This document shows positions 7,700-14,741 of a stretch of 56,158 bases of DNA, piece after piece. The stretch lies in assembly GCF_900114415.1 (NCBI RefSeq), contig NZ_FOSZ01000012.1, positions 1 through 56,158 of the forward strand. The letters run 5' to 3'. Every line of letters starts with the position of its first letter. The stretch's first letter is position 1. The position numbers and the translations under genes are program-made. The stretch is from Shimia haliotis. Its GTDB lineage: Bacteria; Pseudomonadota; Alphaproteobacteria; Rhodobacterales; Rhodobacteraceae. Under the pieces are notes generated by a model, which saw nothing but the letters and a program-made list of their open reading frames with translations, had not been told where the DNA came from and did no database searches.

Positions 7700-10386
7700 T
7701 GGGAACGCTGAATATCCTCGTTTCGGTGTGCCTGATATATGTGGCCTTCCTGTTTCTTGTCGCGTTTGCTGCCGAGCGGGCAGCTATGCGGGGCAACGGG
7801 GGGTGGTTGCGCTCGCCGCTTGTCTACACGTTGTCGTTGTCGATTTATTGTACTGCCTGGACGTTTTACGGCGCGGTTGGCTACGCGGCGCGTTCGGGGC
7901 TTGAGTATCTGACGATCTATATCGGACCAACGCTGGTGATGCTGGGCTGGTGGTGGATCCTGCGCAAGCTGGTGCGGATCGGGCGCACTCAGCGGGTCAC
8001 GTCCATCGCGGATATGATTTCGTCACGCTATGGTAAATCGAACCTTCTGGCCGTAGGAGTGACCATATTGGCGGTGATCGGCACCACGCCGTATATCGCC
8101 CTGCAGCTCCAATCAGTGACGGTCAGTTTCGAAGTTTTTTCAGATGCTTATGACGCCACGATGCCATCCGGTGGTCAAGAAAGCAACGCGCTGTTGGTGG
8201 CCGCTGGACTGGCTCTTTTTACCATTGTCTTCGGCACCCGAAATCTCGACGTCAACGAGCGCCACCACGGGGTGGTGATGGCCATCGCGGTTGAGGCCGT
8301 GGTGAAACTGTTTGCCCTGTTGGCTGTCGGCGTGTTCGTCGTGTGGGGGATTGGCGGCGGTGTCAGTGACATCTTGCAGCGCATAGACACGAGCAAAATC
8401 GGCACGTGGCAGATCGAGGGCGACCGTTGGGCGACGCTGATCTTTCTGTCGGCGGCGGCCTTTTTGTGCCTGCCGAGGATGTTTCAGGTCATGGTCGTCG
8501 AGAACGACAACGAAGATCACCTGCGCACTGCAAGCTGGGCCTTTCCCGCCTATTTGATGGTAATGAGCCTGTTCGTGGTGCCGATCGCAGTGGTGGGATT
8601 GGACCTGTTGCCGGCGGGATCAAATCCGGACTTTTTTGTTCTGACCGTACCTTTGGCAACCGGAAACGACACATTGGCGATGCTGTCATTCTTAGGTGGG
8701 TTTTCAAGTGCGACATCGATGGTGATTGTTGCGGCTTTGGCACTGTCGACCATGGTGTCCAACCACATTGTGATGCCGATCTGGCTGAACACGAGCTTGG
8801 GCGGCGCGACGGTGTCGGGGGATGTGCGCAACGTGGTTCTTCTGTCGCGGAGGATCTCGATCGCGGCGGTCGTGACGTTGGGCTATCTTTATTACCGGAT
8901 TTCGGGAGGCGGAACTGCGCTTGCGTCGATCGGATTGATCTCGTTTGCCGGAGTTGCCCAGTTCCTGCCGGTTCTGATCGGTGGGATTTTCTGGCGTGGC
9001 GCCACCCGACCCGGAGCTTTTAGCGGGCTGACCGTCGGCTTCGTCATTTGGGCCTACACGCTATTGCTGCCCAGTTTCGGTGGCGGGTTGATCTCGGACT
9101 CTTTGGTTGCGAACGGGCCGTTCGGTATCGGATGGTTACGGCCGCAGGCCTTTTTCGGGATCACCGGTATGGATCCGCTGGTACATGCGGTTTTCTGGTC
9201 TATCCTTCTGAATGCCATGACTTTTTTTGCAGTGTCTCTGATTGGTTTTCCGTCACCGGTTGAGCGGCTTCAGGGGGCTCAGTTTGTCAACGTGTTTGAT
9301 CATTCCACCACTTTGCAGGGGTGGAGTGGTGACATGGTGCAGTCCGAAGACCTGATGATTATGGCGCAGCGAATTCTGGGTGCGCGAGAGGCGCAGGCCT
9401 TGTTTGAACGCGAGGCCAAGCGCCAAGGTGTGACCGGCGTTTTGCCGGAACCGTCACCGGAGTTCCTGCAAGTGCTTGAGCGGGAACTTTCGGGCTCGGT
9501 CGGGGTGGCAACAGCCCACGCGATGGTGGAGCAAATTGTCGGTGGTACGTCGGTTTCCGTCGAAGACTTGATGGCTGTTGCGGATGAAACCGCGCAAATT
9601 ATGGAGCATTCCAGCCAGCTGGAGGCAAAATCACAAGAGCTGTCGCGGACGGCTCGGCAGTTGCGGCAGGCAAATGAAAAGCTGACGCAAATATCCGAGC
9701 AGAAAGACGCGTTTCTCAGTCAGGTGAGCCATGAATTGCGCACGCCGATGACGTCGATCCGCGCCTTTTCGGAGATTTTGCGCGACACTGAAAAGTTGAG
9801 TGCGGCAGAGCAGACAAAATACAGCACCATCATTCATGACGAAGCGTTGCGCCTGACCCGTCTGTTGGACGATTTGCTGGATCTGAGTGTGCTTGAAAAC
9901 GGGCAAGTGAGCCTGAATGTGCAAACTGGAAAGCTGGAAGCGCTGCTTGATCATGCCGTGGCTACGGCCTTGACTGGCAGTGGCAGCGACAGTTTGCGGG
10001 TGCTCCGCCAGCGTGGCGAAGAGCGGATTGCGCTGCGTACGGATTTGGACCGGCTCAGTCAGGTGTTCATCAATCTGATCGGGAACGCTCAGAAATATTG
10101 CGACGCGGAGCATCCGGAACTGCGGATAGATGTCGAAATGTCAGACGGGCGCGTTGTTGTGGATTTCATCGACAATGGTTCTGGTATTTCCAAGGAAGAT
10201 CAGGCGGTTGTGTTCGAAAAGTTTGCGCGGGTTGGCGTGCAGCGCGCCAGTGGGGCAGGGCTTGGACTGGCGATCTGTCGTGAGATCATGACACGGCTCG
10301 GTGGCTCCGTCAGCTATTTGCCCGGCCAAGGCGGGGCGGCGTTCCGTGTGAGCCTGCCGGATGACGGCAAAATGGTGCCACAATAG
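7699..10386 (+). CDS. Sodium/solute symporter-histidine kinase fusion (CrbS/CbrA-like)
   Basis: An 895-residue membrane sensor kinase. Residues 1 to about 500 form a 13-helix sodium:solute symporter domain beginning MGTLNILVSVCLIYVAFL, with SIYCTAWTFYGAVGYAARSG. Residues about 535-600 match the position and character of a STAC linker, followed by a coiled coil (SQLEAKSQELSRTARQLRQA). The H-box FLSQVSHELRTPMTS has its His near residue 678, followed by the N-box (INLIGNAQKY), G1 (DNGSGIS) and G2 (GAGLGLAI). CrbS and CbrA kinases of this build control acs or carbon use in gamma-proteobacteria. The cluster with acs, actP and ScfR supports an acetate-sensing role here. No PAS domain is evident. 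Confidence 0.9.
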   Translation: MGTLNILVSVCLIYVAFLFLVAFAAERAAMRGNGGWLRSPLVYTLSLSIYCTAWTFYGAVGYAARSGLEYLTIYIGPTLVMLGWWWILRKLVRIGRTQRVTSIADMISSRYGKSNLLAVGVTILAVIGTTPYIALQLQSVTVSFEVFSDAYDATMPSGGQESNALLVAAGLALFTIVFGTRNLDVNERHHGVVMAIAVEAVVKLFALLAVGVFVVWGIGGGVSDILQRIDTSKIGTWQIEGDRWATLIFLSAAAFLCLPRMFQVMVVENDNEDHLRTASWAFPAYLMVMSLFVVPIAVVGLDLLPAGSNPDFFVLTVPLATGNDTLAMLSFLGGFSSATSMVIVAALALSTMVSNHIVMPIWLNTSLGGATVSGDVRNVVLLSRRISIAAVVTLGYLYYRISGGGTALASIGLISFAGVAQFLPVLIGGIFWRGATRPGAFSGLTVGFVIWAYTLLLPSFGGGLISDSLVANGPFGIGWLRPQAFFGITGMDPLVHAVFWSILLNAMTFFAVSLIGFPSPVERLQGAQFVNVFDHSTTLQGWSGDMVQSEDLMIMAQRILGAREAQALFEREAKRQGVTGVLPEPSPEFLQVLERELSGSVGVATAHAMVEQIVGGTSVSVEDLMAVADETAQIMEHSSQLEAKSQELSRTARQLRQANEKLTQISEQKDAFLSQVSHELRTPMTSIRAFSEILRDTEKLSAAEQTKYSTIIHDEALRLTRLLDDLLDLSVLENGQVSLNVQTGKLEALLDHAVATALTGSGSDSLRVLRQRGEERIALRTDLDRLSQVFINLIGNAQKYCDAEHPELRIDVEMSDGRVVVDFIDNGSGISKEDQAVVFEKFARVGVQRASGAGLGLAICREIMTRLGGSVSYLPGQGGAAFRVSLPDDGKMVPQ

Positions 10387-10452
10387 GTCTGCGAGTAATC
10401 CCTTAGTAACCTTATTCACCGAAGACTGCGGTTGGGGAAAAGACACCACAAC

Positions 10453-11586
10453 ATGCAGGCAGCGAACATGGGCGACGCGGCAAAGCCATCGATATTGAAG
10501 CGCAAGGCATTGGACGGGCTGGCGGGGCATAAGGCCCGGATAATGAGCCCTGAAAAAGCCTTGACACTGGGCATGGCCCTCGCGGCGCAGAACGGGCTTG
10601 ACCTTGCCTGCGAGGTGACACGGGTTCAGCGCTCGACGGTGTCGCATGAAACATTGGTAGGCATGTTGGACAACGAAAGCCTGCTTGCCATTCTGGAAGG
10701 CGAAAATGGCGCGCGGGCGGCGGTGGCCATGGACATGCAGGTTCTGTCAGGCTTTGTCGAAAGCCAAACACTGGGGCGGGTATTGCCAAAGCCAGCGGTG
10801 GGGCGGATCCCCACACTTGTGGACGCGGCGCTTGTGGCGCCTTTTCTAGAAGAGTCTCTGGCGCGTTTTGTGACCTTGTTGCAAGGCGATGAAGCGCCCA
10901 AATGGGTGCAGCACTACAAATTCGGCGCCGTGACAGAAGACACGCGGACCATGTCCCTGTCGCTCAAAGCGCATGAATTTCATTTTTTTCTGATAGATGT
11001 CACGTTGGACGGTGGGTCCAAAAAAGGAACGCTCGGACTGGCGTTTCCAGACTTTGAGCCTGCTTTTGAGGTTGCAGACGACGTGTCGGTTGAAACCACA
11101 ACAAAGGGCGTATTTCAGGACAGCGTCTTGCAAGCCAATGCTGCTTTGACGGCGGTGGTGGGGCGACTGAGCCTGTCCATCGGCGATGTGCAAGCTCTGA
11201 AGGTGGGGCAAACGCTGGCATTGCCAGTTGAAATGACCAAGGAAACCACGTTGGAGGCCACGGGTGGAACACGTGTCACCGAGGTGAAGTTGGGACAGAT
11301 TAACGGGATGCGAGCTGTGCGGTTGGTCGGAGAGTTTGCCGCTCCTGTGCAACAGCCAGAAGACAGTATGGCCGCTGTGAGCTATGACGCGCCAGAGGCC
11401 GAGGCAGCGCCTTTGCCTGATCCAATTCCCGAACCCGCACCGCTTCCTGATGTTGCGATTGCTGAAGTGCCGGAGCTGCCTGATCTGGATTCGGCGCTGG
11501 GTGATTTGGGAGATTTTGATTTGCCCGACTTGGGCGATTTGCCGGACTTGCCGGATTTGGCTGATCTTGGGATGACCGGGAGCTGA
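10453..11586 (+). CDS. FliM/FliN-family (SpoA domain) protein with acidic proline-leucine tail
   Basis: About 377 residues. The part near residues 220-330 (VVGRLSLSIGDVQALKVGQT, then LPVEMTKE and INGMRAVRLVGE) is a SpoA surface-presentation domain as in FliM/FliN C-termini, where it builds the flagellar C-ring. The N-terminal half looks like a reduced FliM middle domain (TLVDAALVAPFLEESLARFV). The tail is a low-complexity run of LPDL/DLGD repeats. No other flagellar gene is nearby, so a diverged or moonlighting role is possible. ATG 10453 is preferred; a TTG at 10432 and an ATG at 10468 are alternatives. Confidence 0.78.
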   Translation: MQAANMGDAAKPSILKRKALDGLAGHKARIMSPEKALTLGMALAAQNGLDLACEVTRVQRSTVSHETLVGMLDNESLLAILEGENGARAAVAMDMQVLSGFVESQTLGRVLPKPAVGRIPTLVDAALVAPFLEESLARFVTLLQGDEAPKWVQHYKFGAVTEDTRTMSLSLKAHEFHFFLIDVTLDGGSKKGTLGLAFPDFEPAFEVADDVSVETTTKGVFQDSVLQANAALTAVVGRLSLSIGDVQALKVGQTLALPVEMTKETTLEATGGTRVTEVKLGQINGMRAVRLVGEFAAPVQQPEDSMAAVSYDAPEAEAAPLPDPIPEPAPLPDVAIAEVPELPDLDSALGDLGDFDLPDLGDLPDLPDLADLGMTGS

Positions 11587-11593
11587 ACACAAC

Positions 11594-11634
11594 AAAGCCG
11601 CGCCCACGGTTCTTTGGGCGCGGCTTTAGTTTTC
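11594..11634 (+). terminator. Rho-independent terminator after the FliM-like gene
   Basis: Arms AAAGCCGCGCCCA (11594-11606) and TGGGCGCGGCTTT (11615-11627) pair perfectly over 13 bp with an 8-base loop and are followed by AGTTTT. It also lies 9 bases past the convergent DUF442 gene and may serve both strands. Confidence 0.88.
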
Positions 11635-11642
11635 CTGGGGTT

Positions 11643-12065
11643 TTAGCTTTCGTTGGCGCGCAAGTGAGGTCCAAGCCCGCTAAGGTCGTAGCCTGCCGCA
11701 GCGGTGGCCGCGAGCAGGTCATCAGCGGGAATTTTGCCGGCCTGCGACAGCGTCCAGCAGATCGCGGACCGTGTGCCTGACCGACAGTAGGCAAGAACCT
11801 TGCCGGTGGCGTCGTTTGCTGACTCGATCTGAAGGGACTGACGATCAGGGGTCATCGTTTCCATGGTTAGCGGGTTTTCCACATAGGCCAGTCCCGCGGC
11901 CTCGGCGGCGGCCTGCATGGCTGCAGAGGCCTGATCCGGTCCCACTTCCATATCAGGGCGGTTGTTGATGACGAGGCTAAAGCCTGCGTCCGCCAATGCT
12001 TGCATGTCAGACGCCTCGATTTGGGGCGCCACGAAGAAACGGTCGGTGATCTGTCGAATATCCAT
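11643..12065 (-). CDS. DUF442 / TIGR01244-type sulfurtransferase-phosphatase
   Basis: A 140-residue cytoplasmic protein with the cysteine loop CRSGTRS (near residue 95) of the DSP-PTPase/rhodanese-like fold. In Agrobacterium and Xylella this domain is the N-terminal half of Blh, fused to a persulfide dioxygenase; here the two halves are separate genes of one operon (compare 12983-13846). The domain is thought to transfer sulfane sulfur during sulfide detoxification. It starts 9 bases after the upstream YeeE gene and is the last gene of the operon. Confidence 0.87.
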   Translation of the reverse strand: MDIRQITDRFFVAPQIEASDMQALADAGFSLVINNRPDMEVGPDQASAAMQAAAEAAGLAYVENPLTMETMTPDRQSLQIESANDATGKVLAYCRSGTRSAICWTLSQAGKIPADDLLAATAAAGYDLSGLGPHLRANES

Positions 12066-12074
12066 GGTGATTGC

Positions 12075-12509
12075 TTACTCGGCAGGTACTGCTCTGTCCA
12101 TAGTTGCCCGAACGGAGGGCGCAAGCCACATGCCAGCCAGCATTGCGGCAAGGAAAACCCAGCCTTGCCAGCCGCCAAAGCTGAGCGAAGCGATCGCTGG
12201 TCCGGGGCAGAGACCTGCCAGGCCCCAACCAACGCCGAACAACACAGACCCGACGACGAGGTTGTGCCCGATTTTGGGCTCAGACGGGGCAGGGAAGCTG
12301 CCGCCGACAAGGGGCGTGCGGCCTTTGGTCAGCAACCAAGCCACTGCCATTGGAATGATTGCGCCGCCCATAACGAAGGCGAGCGTCGGGTCCCAGTTTC
12401 CAAAGACGTCGAGCCATCCTTGAACCTTGGTGGTGTCGGTCATGCCCGAAATCGAAAGGCCGGTGCCAAAGAGGCCACCTGCGATGAGTGCGAGGATCAG
12501 GCGTTGCAT
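12075..12509 (-). CDS. YeeE/YedE-family (DUF6691) membrane protein, C-terminal half type
   Basis: A 144-residue polytopic membrane protein with the motif GLAGLCPGPAIASL, the second sulfur-transport signature of the YeeE/YedE family. The start ATG at 12509 shares one base with the stop of the preceding half-gene (TGATG coupling), so the two halves are probably made together and form one transporter. The family moves thiosulfate or other reduced sulfur across the inner membrane. Confidence 0.88.
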   Translation of the reverse strand: MQRLILALIAGGLFGTGLSISGMTDTTKVQGWLDVFGNWDPTLAFVMGGAIIPMAVAWLLTKGRTPLVGGSFPAPSEPKIGHNLVVGSVLFGVGWGLAGLCPGPAIASLSFGGWQGWVFLAAMLAGMWLAPSVRATMDRAVPAE

Positions 12510-12946
12510 CAGATCACCCCCAGAATGTGGCGGAACAGAACAACCGTGAGGCCCCCTGCCATGATGTAAAAGACGGTCGCGACGATGCCGCGAAGGGACA
12601 GGCGGGAAATGCCGCAAACACCGTGACCGGACGTGCATCCGTTGGCAATGCGGGTGCCGATGCCAACACAAAGCCCCGCAGCGACCAGCACGGCGACGTT
12701 TGAGGTGGCGTTGGTTGTGGCCCCGTCCCGCAAAGGCAGGAGCAACGCGGGCATCAGGAAAACGCCGGCGAGGAAAGTCAGGCGTTCCGCCCAAGTGCTG
12801 CGACCGGTGCCATCCACCAAACCGCCGATGATGCCGGAGGCCCCCATGATGCGGCCATTGCCAAGCAGATAAACCGCGCCGCCAAGCCCGATCAGTAAGC
12901 CGCCTGCCAGACCCCAGAACCAGTCTGAGGGAATTGATTGTAACAT
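12509..12946 (-). CDS. YeeE/YedE-family membrane protein, N-terminal half type
   Basis: A 145-residue polytopic membrane protein carrying GTRIANGCTSGHGVCGISRL, the Cys-containing sulfur-path motif of YeeE/YedE. It pairs with the overlapping gene at 12075-12509; together they equal one full-length YeeE. It lies 36 bases downstream of the persulfide dioxygenase gene in the sulfide-detoxification operon. Import of thiosulfate or export of a sulfur species are both possible. Confidence 0.88.
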   Translation of the reverse strand: MLQSIPSDWFWGLAGGLLIGLGGAVYLLGNGRIMGASGIIGGLVDGTGRSTWAERLTFLAGVFLMPALLLPLRDGATTNATSNVAVLVAAGLCVGIGTRIANGCTSGHGVCGISRLSLRGIVATVFYIMAGGLTVVLFRHILGVI

Positions 12947-12982
12947 TGGAATGTCCTGTGTTTGTTCGCGCTTGTTGTCGTG

Positions 12983-13846
12983 TCAGAGTTTGTTGACCGG
13001 CACCTTGAGGAAGACATCGCCTTCTTCGTCGGGTTCGGGCATTTGCCCCGCGCGCATGTTGACCTGCAGCGAGGGGATGATCAGTTTTGGCATCGCAAGC
13101 GAGGCGTCACGCGTGTCGCGCATTTTGACAAACTCTTCCTGAGATTTGCCGTCACCTACATGCACGTTCCGTGCTTTTTGCGCGCCCACTGTGGTTTCCC
13201 AAGCGAATTCGTCCCGCCCAGGAGCCTTGTAGTCATGTCCCACAAAAATGCGTGTTTCGTCCGGAAGGGCGAGGATTTTTTGAATGGAATTGAACAACAT
13301 TTCAGACGACCCGCCCGGGAAGTCACAGCGTGCGGTTCCGAAGTCGGGCATGAACAGTGTGTCGCCGACAAAGGCGGCGTCACCAATCACATAGGTCAGG
13401 CAAGCCGGAGTGTGGCCCGGCGTGTGCAGGACATCTCCGCGCATTTGACCGATGTGGAGGCTGTCTCCTTCGACAAAGAGTTTATCAAACTGCGACCCGT
13501 CACGTTGGAATTCGGTGCCTTCGTTGAAGACTTTGCCAAACGTGTCCTGCACCATCGTGATGTTTTCGCCGATGCCGATCTTGCCACCCAGCCGCTCTTG
13601 CAAATAGGGCGCAGCGGAGAGGTGGTCAGCGTGGACGTGGCTTTCCAAAAGCCATTCGACGCTGAGGCCGTTTTTGGTGACGAAATCAATGATTTCATCC
13701 GCGGATTTGGTGTCGGTTCGCCCTGAGGAATAGTCAAAGTCCAAGACGCTGTCGATGATTGCACAGGATGCGCTGTTGGGATCTTTGACCACAAAAGAAA
13801 TGGTGTTTGTGGCGTCGTCGAAAAAGCCTGTTACTTCTGGTGTCAC
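12983..13846 (-). CDS. MBL-fold persulfide dioxygenase (Blh/ETHE1-like)
   Basis: A 287-residue metallo-beta-lactamase-fold enzyme. Metal ligands are HVHADHLSA (H-x-H-x-D-H), H in VLHTPGHTP, D in FVGDTLF and H in FVGHDYK. This set fits the iron-dependent persulfide dioxygenases that oxidise glutathione persulfide to sulfite. The GTG at 13846 is chosen because GGAGGA stands 7 bases before it; an in-frame GTG at 13876 lacks a ribosome site. It is the first gene of an operon with two YeeE halves and DUF442, the content of BigR-controlled sulfide operons. No bigR is adjacent. Confidence 0.9.
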   Translation of the reverse strand: MTPEVTGFFDDATNTISFVVKDPNSASCAIIDSVLDFDYSSGRTDTKSADEIIDFVTKNGLSVEWLLESHVHADHLSAAPYLQERLGGKIGIGENITMVQDTFGKVFNEGTEFQRDGSQFDKLFVEGDSLHIGQMRGDVLHTPGHTPACLTYVIGDAAFVGDTLFMPDFGTARCDFPGGSSEMLFNSIQKILALPDETRIFVGHDYKAPGRDEFAWETTVGAQKARNVHVGDGKSQEEFVKMRDTRDASLAMPKLIIPSLQVNMRAGQMPEPDEEGDVFLKVPVNKL

Positions 13847-13871
13847 GCGTGATTCCTCCGTTGCATTGATC

Positions 13872-13897
13872 AACACATATCATTTTTAGAATGTGTT
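13872..13897. promoter_or_regulatory. Inverted repeat upstream of the sulfide operon, probable operator
   Basis: AACACAT (13872-13878) and ATGTGTT (13891-13897) form a perfect 7-bp inverted repeat around a 12-base AT-rich centre, 26 bases upstream of the dioxygenase start. Position and symmetry suit an ArsR-type sulfur sensor, but no such gene lies in the window. Confidence 0.55.
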
Positions 13898-14000
13898 TCA
13901 AGAGAGCATGTCAAAGAATGCGGCGGGTGGTTGATGTGGGTCAATGCAAGAGCGACGGATTTTGGGCAGAATACTGACCCATAACCCATGGAGTTCTATC

Positions 14001-14330
14001 ATGACTGACGTTGTAGCCCACAAAGAGGCGCTCCTGTCGAGGCTGGCTGAGCTAGACGAGCGCATTCACCGAATTGAGCATGAACTTGAAGCGCCACACA
14101 CCAAGGATGTCGAAGATCAGGCATTGGAGGTGGAAGGCGAGGAGGTTCTTGAAGCGCTGGAGCAGCAGAGCCAGAGCGAAGTTGTGCGCATTCAGGCCGC
14201 GCTCAAGCGCATCCGTGAAGGCGTCTATGGGGATTGCCTGTCCTGCGGCGATGAGATCGCTGAGGCGAGGCTCAAATTGTTGCCTGAAACCACGATGTGC
14301 GTGACATGCGCGGCGCGTGTGGCTGGGTAA
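14001..14330 (+). CDS. DksA/TraR-family zinc-finger protein
   Basis: A 109-residue protein with an N-terminal coiled coil (residues 5-70, rich in E, L and R) and a C4 zinc finger, CLSCGDEI followed by CVTCAARV. DksA-type proteins insert a coiled coil into the RNA polymerase secondary channel. This one is shorter than E. coli DksA (151), like the TraR-type small forms common in alphaproteobacteria. The ATG at 14001 with GGAG upstream is preferred to an in-frame start at 13944. It is divergent from the sulfide operon. Confidence 0.86.
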   Translation: MTDVVAHKEALLSRLAELDERIHRIEHELEAPHTKDVEDQALEVEGEEVLEALEQQSQSEVVRIQAALKRIREGVYGDCLSCGDEIAEARLKLLPETTMCVTCAARVAG

Positions 14331-14415
14331 AAAGTGATCGACCAGGGAATGGTTAGCACCGGTGTCGGGGAGGGGCACCGGACGCTTGAAGAGGATTTTT
14401 TCTAGGGAGGGATAT

Positions 14416-14640
14416 ATGACCCAAGTGAATTTTGAAGAACTGGTCCAAACCGGAGACCGTCTGATTGCGGAGATCGCCACCTCTGAGGGCAAGCAGCGTT
14501 ATCAGCTGCACCAAGATCTTCATCGTGTGATCGAAAACATCAGGATGCATGGAGACCGTGTGCCTAGACGTTTCCGCGATATTGACCTTGAACTGCTTGA
14601 GGAAGAGATCGAGGACCAGTTCGACAATATGCCGGTTTGA
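14416..14640 (+). CDS. Small conserved-type acidic protein, function unknown
   Basis: A 74-residue soluble protein, predicted mostly helical, with an acidic C-terminus (LELLEEEIEDQFDNMPV). The ATG at 14416 follows GGGAGG by 5 bases. It lies between the DksA-like gene and the FadB-like gene, all on the plus strand. No domain is recognised. The strong ribosome site and the match in base composition to its neighbours make it a real gene. Confidence 0.72.
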   Translation: MTQVNFEELVQTGDRLIAEIATSEGKQRYQLHQDLHRVIENIRMHGDRVPRRFRDIDLELLEEEIEDQFDNMPV

Positions 14641-14741
14641 TCGGCTAGTTTACTCAAGACTTGCGTCGTTTGCCCGAGAAGCTAGAGTTGCCGGACACGA
14701 TGTGATGCGCGTTATTGGCGCTGCGCGGGAATTGGGCAGGC

